Source of the DNA: Halobacteriovorax marinus SJ
GTDB taxonomy: Bacteria > Bdellovibrionota > Bacteriovoracia > Bacteriovoracales > Bacteriovoracaceae
Assembly: GCF_000210915.2 (NCBI RefSeq)
Contig: NC_016620.1
Span: 1,488,001-1,552,000 of the forward strand
Direction of reading: 5' to 3'
DNA: 64,000 nucleotides
Shown piece after piece: positions 1 to 8,205 of the stretch. Both the position numbers and the translations under genes were made by a program. The notes below the pieces were generated by a model. That model had not been told where the DNA came from, did not search any database, and was given only the letters and a program-made list of their open reading frames with translations. Position 1 is the first letter of the stretch. Each line of letters begins with the position of its first letter.

Positions 1-2010
1 GTTCTTGTTACAGTTTGTTCTGCTCACGAAGTAAAAGATGGGCAAGATTTCTTCCCACTACTTGTTGAGTACACTGAGAAGTTTTACTCTGCAGGTAAGT
101 TTGTAGGTGGATTCTTAAAGAGAGAAGGTCGTCCTTCAACTTCTGAAACATTAAACGCAAGACTAATTGATAGACCTCTTAGACCTCTATTCCCAGAAGG
201 GTATATGTTTGACACTGTTGTTTCATGTAACGTTCTTTCATACTCTGATGAAGGTGATGCTGAAGTTCTAGCAGGTTTAGGTGCTTCTGCTGCATTAACT
301 ATTTCTGATATTCCATTCAATGGTCCAATCGGTACATGTAAAGTTGGTAGAGTAGATGGAAAGCTTGTTCTTAACCCATCTCACTCTCAGTGGGCAGAGT
401 CTGATCTTGAGATCGCTGTAGCTGCTTCCGCTGATGCCATTCTTATGGTTGAAGGTGAAGCGAAGGTCGTTCCTGAGAAAGAAGTTCTTGAAGCGATTTA
501 CTTTGGTCACGACAATATCAAAGAATACGTTAAGCTCATGGAGCAAATGAGAAGTGAAATTGGTAGACCAAAGAGAGAGTTTGTCTCAGCGGCAGCTAAT
601 GAAACAATGATGAGTAAAATGAGAAGTGACTTCGCTAGTGGAGCGAGAAACTGTATTTCTATCGATGATAAAATGGATAGACAAAGAGCTGTTAAGGCAC
701 TTGAGAAAGAAGTTAAGAATGCAATGAGCGAAGCGCCTGAGGCCTTCGGACTTACTGCTGATGATAGCTTTGGAAAAGAAGCATACAAAGGTGTAGATGA
801 GCTTCTCTATGAAATGATGAGAGGAGATATTCTAAACGAAGAAAAGCGTATTGCTGGAAGAGGAATGACTGAAGTTAGAGAGATCGAAACTGAAGCAAAC
901 CTACTTGAGCACGTACACGGTTCTTCACTTTTCACTAGAGGTGAAACTCAGGTTATGGCCGCTGTAACAATCGGTGGTAAGCACGGTGAGAAGATGGAAG
1001 ATTCTATCAGAGGAACTGAGTTCCAAAAATTCTACTTACACTATAATTTCCCTCCATTCTCTGTTGGTGAGGCGAGAGGTGTAAGAGGTGTAGGACGTCG
1101 TGAACTTGGTCACGGTAACCTTGCTGAAAGAGCTGTTAAGGCAGTTATGCCATCTGAAGAAGAATTTGCTTATACAACAAGAGTCGTATGTGAAGTTATG
1201 GAGTCTAATGGTTCTTCTTCAATGGGATCTGTTTGTTCTGCTTCAATGGCACTAATGGATGCTGGTGTTCCTATTTCTAATCCAGTTGCAGGTATTGCGA
1301 TGGGGCTAATTACTGACGGTGAGAGATTTAAAGTTCTAACTGATATCCTTGGTGACGAAGATCACCTTGGTGATATGGACTTTAAAGTTGCAGGTACAGT
1401 TGACGGTATCACTGCAATTCAAATGGATATTAAGATTACAGGTCTTACTCGTGAGATCGTTGAAAAATCTATTGAGCAAGCTAGAGAAGGTAGACTTCAT
1501 ATTCTAGGTGAGATGGCGAAGACAATCTCAACTAAGAGAGCTGAGTTCAAAGATGGTGTACCAAGAATTGTTACTGTTCAAATCCCAGTTGATAAGATCG
1601 GTGCTCTTATTGGTCCAGGTGGTAAGAATATTAAGAAACTTCAAGAAGACTTTGATGTTACTGTGGAAATTACAGAAGAAGGACTTGTTAAAGTTCTTGG
1701 AACTGACACTGATATCCTCAATAACTGTGTAGCTTCAATCGATCTTCAAATCAATGGTCCAGAAGTAGGATCTATTTACGAAGCTGTTGTTGTTACAATC
1801 AAAGAGTACGGTGCATTCGTAGATATTATCCCTGGTGTTTCTGGTCTTGTTCACGTTTCTGAGCTTTCTGATGAAAGAGTTAAAGACGTAAGCGAGTACC
1901 TAAGTGAAGGTGATAAGGTTTCAGTAAAAGTTGTTGAAGTTGATAGAATGGGAAGACTCAAGCTATCTGCCAAAGCTGTGAAGCCAGTAGAGAAGAAAGC
2001 TGATAAATAA
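1..2010 (+). CDS. pnp: Polyribonucleotide nucleotidyltransferase (PNPase), 5' end cut by window
   Basis: Exoribonuclease that degrades RNA 3'-to-5' by phosphorolysis, a core part of mRNA decay. The reading frame is open from base 1 with no start, so the gene begins upstream; comparison with the E. coli protein suggests that about 35-40 N-terminal residues are missing. The visible part runs through both RNase PH-like domains (RLIDRPLRPLFPEG, SALFTRGETQ-like HGSSLFTRGETQ, DILGDEDHLGDMDFK), then a KH domain (IGALIGPGGKNIKKL) and an S1 domain near the C-terminus (EYGAFVDIIPGVSGLVHVSE). These are the full family architecture and order. A strong intrinsic terminator follows directly, so pnp ends its transcript. 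Upstream neighbour (usually rpsO) lies outside the window. Confidence 0.97.
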   Translation, partial: VLVTVCSAHEVKDGQDFFPLLVEYTEKFYSAGKFVGGFLKREGRPSTSETLNARLIDRPLRPLFPEGYMFDTVVSCNVLSYSDEGDAEVLAGLGASAALTISDIPFNGPIGTCKVGRVDGKLVLNPSHSQWAESDLEIAVAASADAILMVEGEAKVVPEKEVLEAIYFGHDNIKEYVKLMEQMRSEIGRPKREFVSAAANETMMSKMRSDFASGARNCISIDDKMDRQRAVKALEKEVKNAMSEAPEAFGLTADDSFGKEAYKGVDELLYEMMRGDILNEEKRIAGRGMTEVREIETEANLLEHVHGSSLFTRGETQVMAAVTIGGKHGEKMEDSIRGTEFQKFYLHYNFPPFSVGEARGVRGVGRRELGHGNLAERAVKAVMPSEEEFAYTTRVVCEVMESNGSSSMGSVCSASMALMDAGVPISNPVAGIAMGLITDGERFKVLTDILGDEDHLGDMDFKVAGTVDGITAIQMDIKITGLTREIVEKSIEQAREGRLHILGEMAKTISTKRAEFKDGVPRIVTVQIPVDKIGALIGPGGKNIKKLQEDFDVTVEITEEGLVKVLGTDTDILNNCVASIDLQINGPEVGSIYEAVVVTIKEYGAFVDIIPGVSGLVHVSELSDERVKDVSEYLSEGDKVSVKVVEVDRMGRLKLSAKAVKPVEKKADK

Positions 2011-2034
2011 GAATAAATTATTTATGCATAACTA

Positions 2035-2060
2035 GGGGACGTAACTTACGTCCCCTTTTT
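2035..2060 (+). terminator. Intrinsic terminator after pnp
   Basis: A perfect inverted repeat GGGGACGTA / TACGTCCCC with a three-base loop is followed at once by TTTTT. It lies 25 bases after the pnp stop codon and just before the dut ribosome binding site, so dut probably needs read-through or its own start nearby. Confidence 0.93.
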
Positions 2061-2073
2061 ATTGGAGAGAGAT

Positions 2074-2538
2074 ATGGTTCAGAAAATTGAGCTTAAAGTT
2101 AAGAAGCTAGAACACTTTGATAGCGAGCTTCCCCTTCCTAGCTATGAGACAGCGGGTGCTGCAGGCGCAGATCTAAGGGCATCAATGCCAAATAAAGAGA
2201 CTTTAGTGATTCCTGCCGGTAAGAGGGTTCTTGTCCCAACTGGGCTTAGCTACGAGATTCCAGAAGGTTATGAAGTTCAAGTTCGTCCTAGATCGGGAAT
2301 GAGTCTTAAGACAAATTTATTGATTGTAAACAGTCCAGGGACGATTGACTGTGACTACCGTGGAGAGATAAAGATAATCATTGGAAATTTCGGTGATGAT
2401 GAGGCCCATATTGAGCATGGGGATAGAATTGCTCAGATGGTGATTGCTCCGGTAACTCAAGCTACAATAGTAGAAACAACATCTTTATCAGAAACTGAAA
2501 GGGGCCAAGGCGGGTTTGGCTCAACAGGTAAGAAATAA
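2074..2538 (+). CDS. dut: Deoxyuridine 5'-triphosphate nucleotidohydrolase (dUTPase)
   Basis: Hydrolyses dUTP to dUMP and pyrophosphate, keeping uracil out of DNA and supplying dUMP for thymidylate. All five trimeric dUTPase motifs are visible in order: AGADLRA (motif 1), RPRSGMSL (2), GTIDCDYRGEIKI (3), GDRIAQMVIAP (4) and the glycine-rich RGQGGFGSTG C-terminal arm (5). Length of 154 residues is normal. An in-frame TTG lies 12 bases upstream, but GGAGAG at 2064-2069 places the ribosome on the ATG at 2074, so that start is chosen. The following small gene starts 15 bases downstream and is probably co-transcribed. Confidence 0.96.
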   Translation: MVQKIELKVKKLEHFDSELPLPSYETAGAAGADLRASMPNKETLVIPAGKRVLVPTGLSYEIPEGYEVQVRPRSGMSLKTNLLIVNSPGTIDCDYRGEIKIIIGNFGDDEAHIEHGDRIAQMVIAPVTQATIVETTSLSETERGQGGFGSTGKK

Positions 2539-2553
2539 TTCAGGGAGTGAAAA

Positions 2554-2838
2554 ATGGATTTGTCTGTTAATTATAATAAGGCTACAAGTAAGAGCGAAGC
2601 TTATGAGCTTGCGAAAGCACAGATCACGCCAGAGTATGTAGATAAGTTTAATGTAAAAGCTGATATCTCATATAATGAAGCTGCTCATTCGATGGAAGCT
2701 ACGGGAAAAGGATTTACTCTTTCTCTGAAGTTTGAAGATGATAGGTGTGATGTCTCATTGAAGCTTTCAATGTTATTAAAACCTCTTAAGAAGAAAATCT
2801 TAGGAACAATTGAAAAGAAGTTAGAAAAAAACGTTTAG
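2554..2838 (+). CDS. Small protein resembling the polyhydroxyalkanoate-system (PHA_gran_rgn) family
   Basis: A 94-residue cytosolic protein without signal peptide or membrane segment. The layout, with an N-terminal helix rich in A/K/E, a middle stretch FTLSLKFEDDRCDVSLKL and a C-terminal LLKPLKKKILGTIEKKL helix, resembles the small proteins annotated as 'putative polyhydroxyalkanoic acid system protein', whose function is unknown. The start has GGGAG upstream with normal spacing. It sits between dut and the ferredoxin gene with gaps of 15 and 8 bases, so the three likely form one operon. No other PHA gene is visible nearby, so the family name should not be read as proof of PHA metabolism. Confidence 0.55.
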   Translation: MDLSVNYNKATSKSEAYELAKAQITPEYVDKFNVKADISYNEAAHSMEATGKGFTLSLKFEDDRCDVSLKLSMLLKPLKKKILGTIEKKLEKNV

Positions 2839-2846
2839 AGGATATT

Positions 2847-3617
2847 ATGTACACTGCGACGCTAATGCCATCAGGTGAGAAAATTGTAATTAATGAGAAG
2901 AAGTCTCTCCTAGAGAATCTTAAAGATAATGGGCATTATATTAAGTCGTCTTGTGGTGGACACGCTACTTGTACAGATTGCATAGTTAAGATTGTTACAG
3001 GGGAAGATAATGTAAATCCACCTGAGTTTAATGAACTGCAATTAATGGGAAATGTCTTTCATATTACAAAAGAGAGACTTTCTTGCCAGACATTTGTAAC
3101 AGGTGACATCACTGTTGATATTTCTGCTCACGATAAGGCAGAGGATGAAAGAAGGCTTAAGAATAAGACTGCGGCCTTCTCTAATGCTAAGAAGAATGGT
3201 CCTCGTGTTAGAAAGAGAGAGGAAGTTGAAGAAATTCTAAAAGAGCGTCAAGATCGTTATGAGCAAAAGCAAGAAGACGGTCAAAAATGGTATAAGCACT
3301 GGGAGAAAGACTCAGAGCAGAGATCAAAGAGATATGGCGGTGGAAAGAGACCTCGCGAATTTAGAACTGATCACATTGACCACGAAAGAGACGCTAAAGA
3401 GAGAGAGCAAAAGAAACTTGAAAGAGAAAGAAGAGAGAAGCTAGCAAAAGTATCTCCAAGGTCTTTCAACGATTCTCTAAAAGATAAGTCTAATAAAGAA
3501 AACTTCTCTTCTAGACCAGCTAAAAAATCTAAAGAAGAAATCGCTGAGATGACTTCAACAGAGAGACCGCTTAAGTCTAATCCAGATAGAAAGAGCTTTA
3601 GAAAGAAGAAAGATTAA
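2847..3617 (+). CDS. [2Fe-2S] ferredoxin-type protein with long charged C-terminal tail
   Basis: Residues about 1-95 form a plant-type [2Fe-2S] ferredoxin domain: Cys36, Cys42 and Cys45 in CGGHATCTDC, and Cys80 in RLSCQ, the spacing needed for the cluster. It therefore should carry electrons. Beyond residue 100 the remaining ~155 residues are an unusual low-complexity stretch dominated by K, R, E and D, with RKREEVEEIL, many RE/KE pairs and almost no hydrophobic core, so probably disordered or a nucleic-acid/protein-binding extension. Typical ferredoxins of this class end near residue 100. The 3' end overlaps the facing SGNH gene by 20 bases. Redox partner is not evident from the neighbours. 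Confidence 0.8.
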   Translation: MYTATLMPSGEKIVINEKKSLLENLKDNGHYIKSSCGGHATCTDCIVKIVTGEDNVNPPEFNELQLMGNVFHITKERLSCQTFVTGDITVDISAHDKAEDERRLKNKTAAFSNAKKNGPRVRKREEVEEILKERQDRYEQKQEDGQKWYKHWEKDSEQRSKRYGGGKRPREFRTDHIDHERDAKEREQKKLERERREKLAKVSPRSFNDSLKDKSNKENFSSRPAKKSKEEIAEMTSTERPLKSNPDRKSFRKKKD

Positions 3618-4605
3618 GACTCTTTATTTTATCGGCTAAAAAGTCAGTATAGACTTCATTTAAAAGAGCATTGGGATGTCCATCACTTGGAATCTGATAA
3701 TGCTCTTTATTTTTCTCACTATCTTCGATAGTACCATTGTGCCAAAAGACAATATTATAATATTTCAATTTATCGATGAGATAGCTTCTATCTTCATTTC
3801 GCTTTAGGGCCATAAACGGGGCCATTTCTGTGACAAAGAATTTCCCCTCAGGAAATTGCTCAAGAAAGAGTGACTTTAAATAATTTATCTTACTAGCAAA
3901 GTTTTCAATTTCTTTTCTTCTATTATAAATCTCAAAGACTGAGGAGAGTTTATCGTGAAGAAAGTCTAATTTATACTTTTTAAAAAATTGAACTCTTTGG
4001 TACTTATCTTCTTCTGAGAGGGGATGTGAAAGCTTCCATTGACCACTTTTATAAGTATAAACTGGTCTATGTGCTGGAGCCCATCTTAGATAACTTGATG
4101 AGAGAGACTCACGGTTGAGGTGATCATTGAAAATTGTTAGAATCAGAATCGGCCTCTTTGTTTTAACTTTCTTTTGGAAGTTAAAATGCTCCCATAGAAA
4201 AATCTGCTCAGTAATTGATGTTCCTGGTAAACCAAAGTTCAAGACTTGGTGATCTTTAAATTTCTTTGAGATTTTAAAAGAAAATATTTCTTCTAAATTT
4301 AGTCCATGGCCGTAGGTAAAAGAACCTCCTGCAAAAATGATAGAGGCCTTTCTCTTTAAAATATCATTGCTAGAAATTTTTCTAAAACCATATTCATCGT
4401 GCTCATAAGAGACTTCCTTTGTTTCACCACCATGGATAGTGAAACTCTGTTTAAGGGTCTTTATTGTTGAGTTTGAATGTCTATATTTTTGATGTTCTTT
4501 AAAATGATCTAACTCTCTAGGAGGCTGTTGAATCGTTTCTTGGGCAGAATTGGCCAAGCTAATAGTAGAAATTAAGAAAAAAGTCAGTAGTCTAAAGAAG
4601 CTCAT
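3598..4605 (-). CDS. Secreted SGNH/GDSL-type hydrolase-like protein
   Basis: 335 residues with an N-terminal signal peptide (MSFFRLLTFFLISTISLANS, cleavage near residue 20). SGNH hydrolase blocks are visible: GGSFTYG with candidate nucleophile Ser95, NFGLPGTS (block II Gly), IFND (block III Asn) and DGHPN with Asp308 and His310 near the C-terminus. Family members are esterases or acyl/acetyl hydrolases acting on lipids or polysaccharides; the substrate here cannot be told. The ATG overlaps the stop codon of the upstream small ORF as TAATG, so translation is probably coupled. The 3' end overlaps the facing ferredoxin gene by 20 bases. Confidence 0.75.
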   Translation of the reverse strand: MSFFRLLTFFLISTISLANSAQETIQQPPRELDHFKEHQKYRHSNSTIKTLKQSFTIHGGETKEVSYEHDEYGFRKISSNDILKRKASIIFAGGSFTYGHGLNLEEIFSFKISKKFKDHQVLNFGLPGTSITEQIFLWEHFNFQKKVKTKRPILILTIFNDHLNRESLSSSYLRWAPAHRPVYTYKSGQWKLSHPLSEEDKYQRVQFFKKYKLDFLHDKLSSVFEIYNRRKEIENFASKINYLKSLFLEQFPEGKFFVTEMAPFMALKRNEDRSYLIDKLKYYNIVFWHNGTIEDSEKNKEHYQIPSDGHPNALLNEVYTDFLADKIKSLNLSSF

Positions 4606-4715
4606 TACTTTCCAATGGAGTACATAAAGGGCGACTCCGTTGAGGGGTCAGAGAGTAGAGCGATTATCCCTAGAATAAGGAGTAGGCTAAATAAAAATAT
4701 AAGGGCCTTTTTCAT
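4605..4715 (-). CDS. Small 36-residue single-pass membrane peptide, coupled to SGNH gene
   Basis: A short reading frame of 36 codons starting MKKALIFLFSLLLILGIIAL, i.e. a two-lysine start and one hydrophobic helix, then a short polar tail DPSTESPFMYSIGK. Its TAA overlaps the ATG of the SGNH hydrolase gene (TAATG at 4603-4607 on the reverse strand), the same arrangement used by several larger gene pairs in this window. I see no good Shine-Dalgarno motif in front of its own ATG, which lowers confidence. If real it could be a leader peptide for coupled translation or a membrane partner of the hydrolase. Confidence 0.5.
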   Translation of the reverse strand: MKKALIFLFSLLLILGIIALLSDPSTESPFMYSIGK

Positions 4716-4847
4716 ATAATAAGGTTAGCGTCATCGAATCATGGTGTAAATAGCTGTTTTAACGCACTTTTTTTGCTATTTTTTTATCTTTGCCAATTGC
4801 CAAACCAACTCTTTTCACTTATCTTTATTACCTCACCAACAATAAAT

Positions 4848-4932
4848 GCCCGGGTGGTGAAATTGGTAGACACGCACGCTTGAGGGGCGTGTGGCGCAAG
4901 CCGTGCTGGTTCAAGTCCAGTCCCGGGCACCA
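4848..4932 (+). tRNA. tRNA-Leu(GAG)
   Basis: Complete class II tRNA of 85 bases. The acceptor stem GCCCGGG (4848-4854) pairs with CCCGGGC (4922-4928), discriminator A and encoded CCA at 4930-4932. The anticodon stem CACGC/GCGTG encloses loop TTGAGGG with anticodon GAG at 4882-4884 (reads CUC/CUU). A variable arm and a TGGTTCAAGTCCAG T-arm are present. It stands alone, between a divergent SGNH gene and a secreted repeat protein. Confidence 0.95.
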
Positions 4933-5140
4933 TTTAAAACTTCACTCAAAATTCACTCGATAGCTTCTTCTACTTCTATAGAAAAGTAACAGGTATCTCT
5001 TGTCTCAATAAGGATTTGGGGAGAGGTAAAGCATAAACTTTGCAATTATTTCATAGTGATTAGCTCGTTCTTGCGCTGCGTTATTTCTCATGTTAGTTAC
5101 TCTTTGCAATTTAAATACATAATTAAACAAGGGATAATCT

Positions 5141-5767
5141 ATGAAATTAGCACTTTTGACTTTTGCACTATTTACGTTAGGTTCACAAGCATTTGCTTGT
5201 ATTGATATTAATGATAACAAGATTTGCAGAGGTGATACTGTGTACCCTGATTCATGGGATCATTCTCGTGGTGGTGTAGTAAAAGCTATAAACCCTCACA
5301 CTCAAAAGATGACAGTAAAGTCTAATAATACTGGTGACACTTTTCGCTTTAGAGCAAATGAGGTTTCTCTTGCATTAGGTTGTCTTGAGAATGTTTGTGT
5401 AGGTGACAAAATTTACCCTGATTCATGGGATCACTCTCGTGGTGGTGTAGTAAAAGCTATAAATCCTCACACTAAAAAGATGACAGTAAAATCTAATAAC
5501 ACTGGTGACACTTTTCGTTTTTTTGAAGAGGAAGTCTCTATTGGTAGAGGGTGTATAGAGGGGATATGTGTAGAAGATACCGTTCTTCCTGACTCTTGGA
5601 ATCATACTCGTGGAGGTGTAGTAAAAGCTGTTAATCCTTATACAAAAAAAATAACAGTTAAATCTAATAACACTGGTAACACTTTTCGTTTTACTGCATA
5701 TGTTCTTGCTGTCTTAGATGAATGTCTTGATTATGATAACTCTCAAAGATATAACTACGAATTTTAA
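5141..5767 (+). CDS. Secreted protein with three near-identical 57-residue repeats
   Basis: 208 residues with a signal peptide (MKLALLTFALFTLGSQAFA). The mature chain is almost wholly three tandem 57-residue units, each with a GDxVxPDSWDHSRGGVVKA core followed by INPHTKKMTVKSNNTG and DTFRF, and a Cys pair in the linker (CLENVCVG, CIEGICVE). The glycine/valine spacing recalls small SH3-like beta-barrel repeats, but I cannot assign a family. The core is far better conserved than the 3' part of each unit. AAGGGAT upstream of the ATG serves as ribosome binding site. A hairpin and a bidirectional terminator follow. Function unknown; export and Cys pairs suggest an extracytoplasmic binding role. 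Confidence 0.8.
   Translation: MKLALLTFALFTLGSQAFACIDINDNKICRGDTVYPDSWDHSRGGVVKAINPHTQKMTVKSNNTGDTFRFRANEVSLALGCLENVCVGDKIYPDSWDHSRGGVVKAINPHTKKMTVKSNNTGDTFRFFEEEVSIGRGCIEGICVEDTVLPDSWNHTRGGVVKAVNPYTKKITVKSNNTGNTFRFTAYVLAVLDECLDYDNSQRYNYEF
5231..5743 (+). repeat. Three tandem 171-base direct repeats inside the secreted protein gene
   Basis: Units begin at 5231, 5402 and 5573, exactly 171 bases (57 codons) apart. The first ~115 bases of units 1 and 2 are nearly identical; unit 3 is more diverged (e.g. SWNHTRGG in place of SWDHSRGG). The phase is kept in frame, pointing to unequal exchange or slippage within a coding sequence. Confidence 0.93.
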
Positions 5768-5792
5768 AAAATAATTTACTGTATATTACGAT

Positions 5793-5819
5793 GTCCTGAC
5801 TAATTGTAATAGTTAGGAC
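5793..5819. repeat. Hairpin downstream of repeat-protein gene
   Basis: GTCCTGACTA (5793-5802) pairs with TAGTTAGGAC (5810-5819), a ten-pair stem with one G-U and a seven-base loop. No T-run follows, so alone it is not a classic terminator; it lies directly in front of one and may act as an RNA 3'-end stabiliser. Confidence 0.6.
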
Positions 5820-5830
5820 AAATATAAAAT

Positions 5831-5853
5831 GCCACCTCTACGGGTGGCTTTTT
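5831..5853. terminator. Bidirectional intrinsic terminator
   Basis: Stem GCCACC (5831-5836) / GGTGGC (5843-5848) with a six-base loop, followed on the forward strand by TTTTT. On the reverse strand the same stem is followed by ATTTTAT. It sits between two convergent genes and can serve both. Confidence 0.85.
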
Positions 5854-5872
5854 ATATTGAAATAGTTTTGAA

Positions 5873-6394
5873 TTAAAACTCTACTTCATCTAAGTCAATT
5901 GCACTATCACATCTATTTGGATCATTTATATCAAAGATAGGTCTTGAAGGACTTGGAGCAGGCTTGCAAATATTATTGCTACATTCACCGTTTACGAAAC
6001 CTGAAAAACATCTTAAGGCACAACTCTTTTGGCCTTGAGCATCCTGACCAGTTGAAATAATAAAGCACTTTGTTACTCTTTGCTTTGCGCAGAAGCTATC
6101 ATCTTTACAGCTTTCTCCAATTGGCTTTGAACAAAATAGTTTAGTGGCAGGGTTATGTACTTTACATTGACCTTGAGTCGAATCACAGCACGAACTTGAG
6201 CATTCTGAGTCCTGAGTACAGCTCTCTCCCTCTGATAATCCAAATTTATTACACTCTAGAACTGCCTTAGAAATACTGAGCATATTAATTTTTAAGGCCT
6301 CATTTTCAGCACATTCAAAAGTGGATCTATCTAATCCATTTGCATGAGAGGAGTAGAAGCTTAATAAGAAGATAAACGACATCATTAATTTCAT
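5873..6394 (-). CDS. Secreted cysteine-rich protein of unknown function
   Basis: 173 residues with a signal peptide (MKLMMSFIFLLSFYSSHANG). The mature chain is rich in cysteine, with a clustered pattern CTQDSECSSSCCDSTQGQC followed by GESCKDDSFC and a further set of Cys to the C-terminus, suggesting a small disulfide-bonded fold; the C-xn-SCCD arrangement superficially recalls animal dickkopf/colipase-type knots, without evidence of homology. The last segment is acidic and rich in P and D. Unknown function; convergent with the repeat protein and sharing its bidirectional terminator. Confidence 0.7.
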   Translation of the reverse strand: MKLMMSFIFLLSFYSSHANGLDRSTFECAENEALKINMLSISKAVLECNKFGLSEGESCTQDSECSSSCCDSTQGQCKVHNPATKLFCSKPIGESCKDDSFCAKQRVTKCFIISTGQDAQGQKSCALRCFSGFVNGECSNNICKPAPSPSRPIFDINDPNRCDSAIDLDEVEF

Positions 6395-6641
6395 GATTAT
6401 TCTCCATTAGATACTTTAGTAATGTATTTATTTTTATCTTAAATAGCTTTTATTAATAGCCGGTAAAATTACGCTTCTCTAGCAGTGTCGTCTGGTATCT
6501 AGATCGAAATTCAGTTACTTATAGGGCCAAATTTACACTTTTGAGCGCTCATTTACTTTAAGTAAATTGACTAAAAATCATACATACTGAGTAAGGCTTA
6601 CAAGCGAATTGTTTATTTTTACGAGTGTGGTTAAATGGGGC

Positions 6642-7421
6642 ATGTTTTTATCAAAAAATTGGCCAAATATACTCGCTATTTTACTGGTTCTCATTACACT
6701 TGAGCCCACACAGGCAAGTGCTAAGAGAAGCTGTATGCCCAGTGCTAGAGAGCTTTCCTATAGACCAGAGATTGGACGTATAAGAGATAATCTAAATAAT
6801 CAAGATTCATCATGTACTGTATTTATGATTTCTAATTCCTGTGCTGTGAGCGCTGGACACTGCAAAGAGCACTTTCAATTTGCTGAATTTAATATTCCAG
6901 CTTCCTTTGGAGAAGAAATCTCAAACTCTGCACCTGAGGATATTTTCGAAGTCGATAAAGCGAGCATTCAGTCTCATTATGGAGACTTTGGGAATGATTA
7001 TGCAGTCTTTAAGCTTAAGCCAAATAAGGTGACGGGTGAGCTTGCCGGTCAAAAATATGGTTACCTTAGCACTTCGTTTATCATCCCTAAGATTACTTCC
7101 AAAATTCACATCATCGGTTATGGGCTCTCTTTTCAAGATGAGTTCTCATACTTGTCTCAAAAAAAATCTGAGGGTGAAGTTATTGGAACGAATTATAGGC
7201 GAGGGCTACCGTTTATCCCAAACCTTAGCTCTGTAAGTTATGATGCAACTACTTCAGGCGGAGACTCTGGTTCTCCTATTATTTTAGAGAGTACTGGGGA
7301 AGTCATTGGTATACATACTCGAGGTATGTGCTTCAATGGTGGGCGCCACAACGGTGGAACCTTGTTTAAGGATCATAAGAGACTTAGTAAGGCCATTGAT
7401 AGCTGTCTTAATTCTAAATAA
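6642..7421 (+). CDS. Secreted trypsin-like serine protease
   Basis: A chymotrypsin-fold (S1) protease. The ATG at 6642 is preferred because it gives a clean signal peptide (MFLSKNWPN then a hydrophobic run ending TQASA), though the frame stays open to a TTG at 6609. From this start the catalytic triad is His73 (AVSAGHC), Asp119 (GNDYAV) and Ser209 (GGDSGSP), all intact. Cys pairs flank the active site, and the family C-terminal motif GEVIGIHTRG is present. The 259-residue length and lack of a long propeptide fit simple exported trypsin-like enzymes common in predatory bacteria. Substrate unknown. Confidence 0.88.
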   Translation: MFLSKNWPNILAILLVLITLEPTQASAKRSCMPSARELSYRPEIGRIRDNLNNQDSSCTVFMISNSCAVSAGHCKEHFQFAEFNIPASFGEEISNSAPEDIFEVDKASIQSHYGDFGNDYAVFKLKPNKVTGELAGQKYGYLSTSFIIPKITSKIHIIGYGLSFQDEFSYLSQKKSEGEVIGTNYRRGLPFIPNLSSVSYDATTSGGDSGSPIILESTGEVIGIHTRGMCFNGGRHNGGTLFKDHKRLSKAIDSCLNSK

Positions 7422-7496
7422 TTCACTTATATATTTGCAGTTTGAGGGATCTCTTAATAGAATTTATTTTATCTATTTATTTCTAGAGAGGATAAA

Positions 7497-8084
7497 GTGA
7501 AATTTCTAATTACATTCTTCATATTACTAGCTTCTACTTTTGCGCAGGACTTTACGATTCAAAGATATAAAGGCGAGGTCTTCGTAAATAGTACTCTTGT
7601 AAGTTCTGCAAACGAAAAGACTATAGAAATAAAAATAGGTGACACTTTAGTTGCTAAAGGTAAGAAGTCCTTTCTTCAAGTAAAGTCTAATAAAGGAAGT
7701 ACATTCCTGGTTCGAGATGGGGAATTAGTATTACAGAAATTTAATTCAAAGCTAACAGTGGTTAAACTTCTTAAGGGGAAGTTCTTTCATTTTCTTGATA
7801 CGAAGAAAAATAAGAGAAGCTTTATTGTAAAGACTGAAACTGCTTCTCTTGGAATTCGCGGAACAAAGTATATGGTTGAGGCCAGTGATGAGAAAACTTA
7901 TCTCTGTGTTTGTGAAGGGAAGGTTGCAATTAAGAGTAATCAGACTAAAAAGCTCTACCTTACTAACGCTGGTGAAGATATCGATATTCTCTCAACTATG
8001 GCCGACTTTAAGGTTAAGAAAGCCTCTCTAACAATGATTGATATGACCGCGAAAGAATTCTCAGATATGGGGCATCCCTTATAA
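7497..8084 (+). CDS. Exported FecR-domain protein
   Basis: 195 residues, GTG start with AGAGAGGA at 7483-7490. A signal peptide (KFLITFFILLASTFAQ) precedes a FecR domain: the RYKGEVFVN opening, IGDTLVAKGKKSF, and the signature TASLGIRGTKYMVEASDEK with a following CEGKVAI strand. In FecR proteins this beta-rich domain follows a transmembrane helix and regulates an ECF sigma factor. Here the whole protein is exported and no FecI-like sigma gene is nearby, so it more likely acts as a stand-alone periplasmic beta-roll protein. It follows the protease gene by 75 bases and may share its transcript. Confidence 0.8.
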   Translation: MKFLITFFILLASTFAQDFTIQRYKGEVFVNSTLVSSANEKTIEIKIGDTLVAKGKKSFLQVKSNKGSTFLVRDGELVLQKFNSKLTVVKLLKGKFFHFLDTKKNKRSFIVKTETASLGIRGTKYMVEASDEKTYLCVCEGKVAIKSNQTKKLYLTNAGEDIDILSTMADFKVKKASLTMIDMTAKEFSDMGHPL

Positions 8085-8205
8085 GATTCTACCTTTGGTT
8101 AGCTGATTGATTTTCTCAAATACTTTCTCATAACTTTTTAATTTTAAAGTAAAATTCTTTATTAACTTGTCGATAAGAACCTAAAGAAAACATTAAGAGG
8201 AAGAA

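Noticed and set aside
4848-5140. tRNA-Leu as an integration site for a mobile element
   Set aside because: No repeated copy of the tRNA 3' end, integrase gene or phage-like genes in the window.
5005-5220. Reverse-strand ORF over the start of the repeat protein
   Set aside because: Runs across the promoter and signal peptide of a clear forward gene, has no ribosome site or recognisable product.
5231-5743. Regularly spaced repeats as a CRISPR array
   Set aside because: The 171-base units are contiguous, in frame and encode a protein with a signal peptide; there are no unique spacers and no cas genes.
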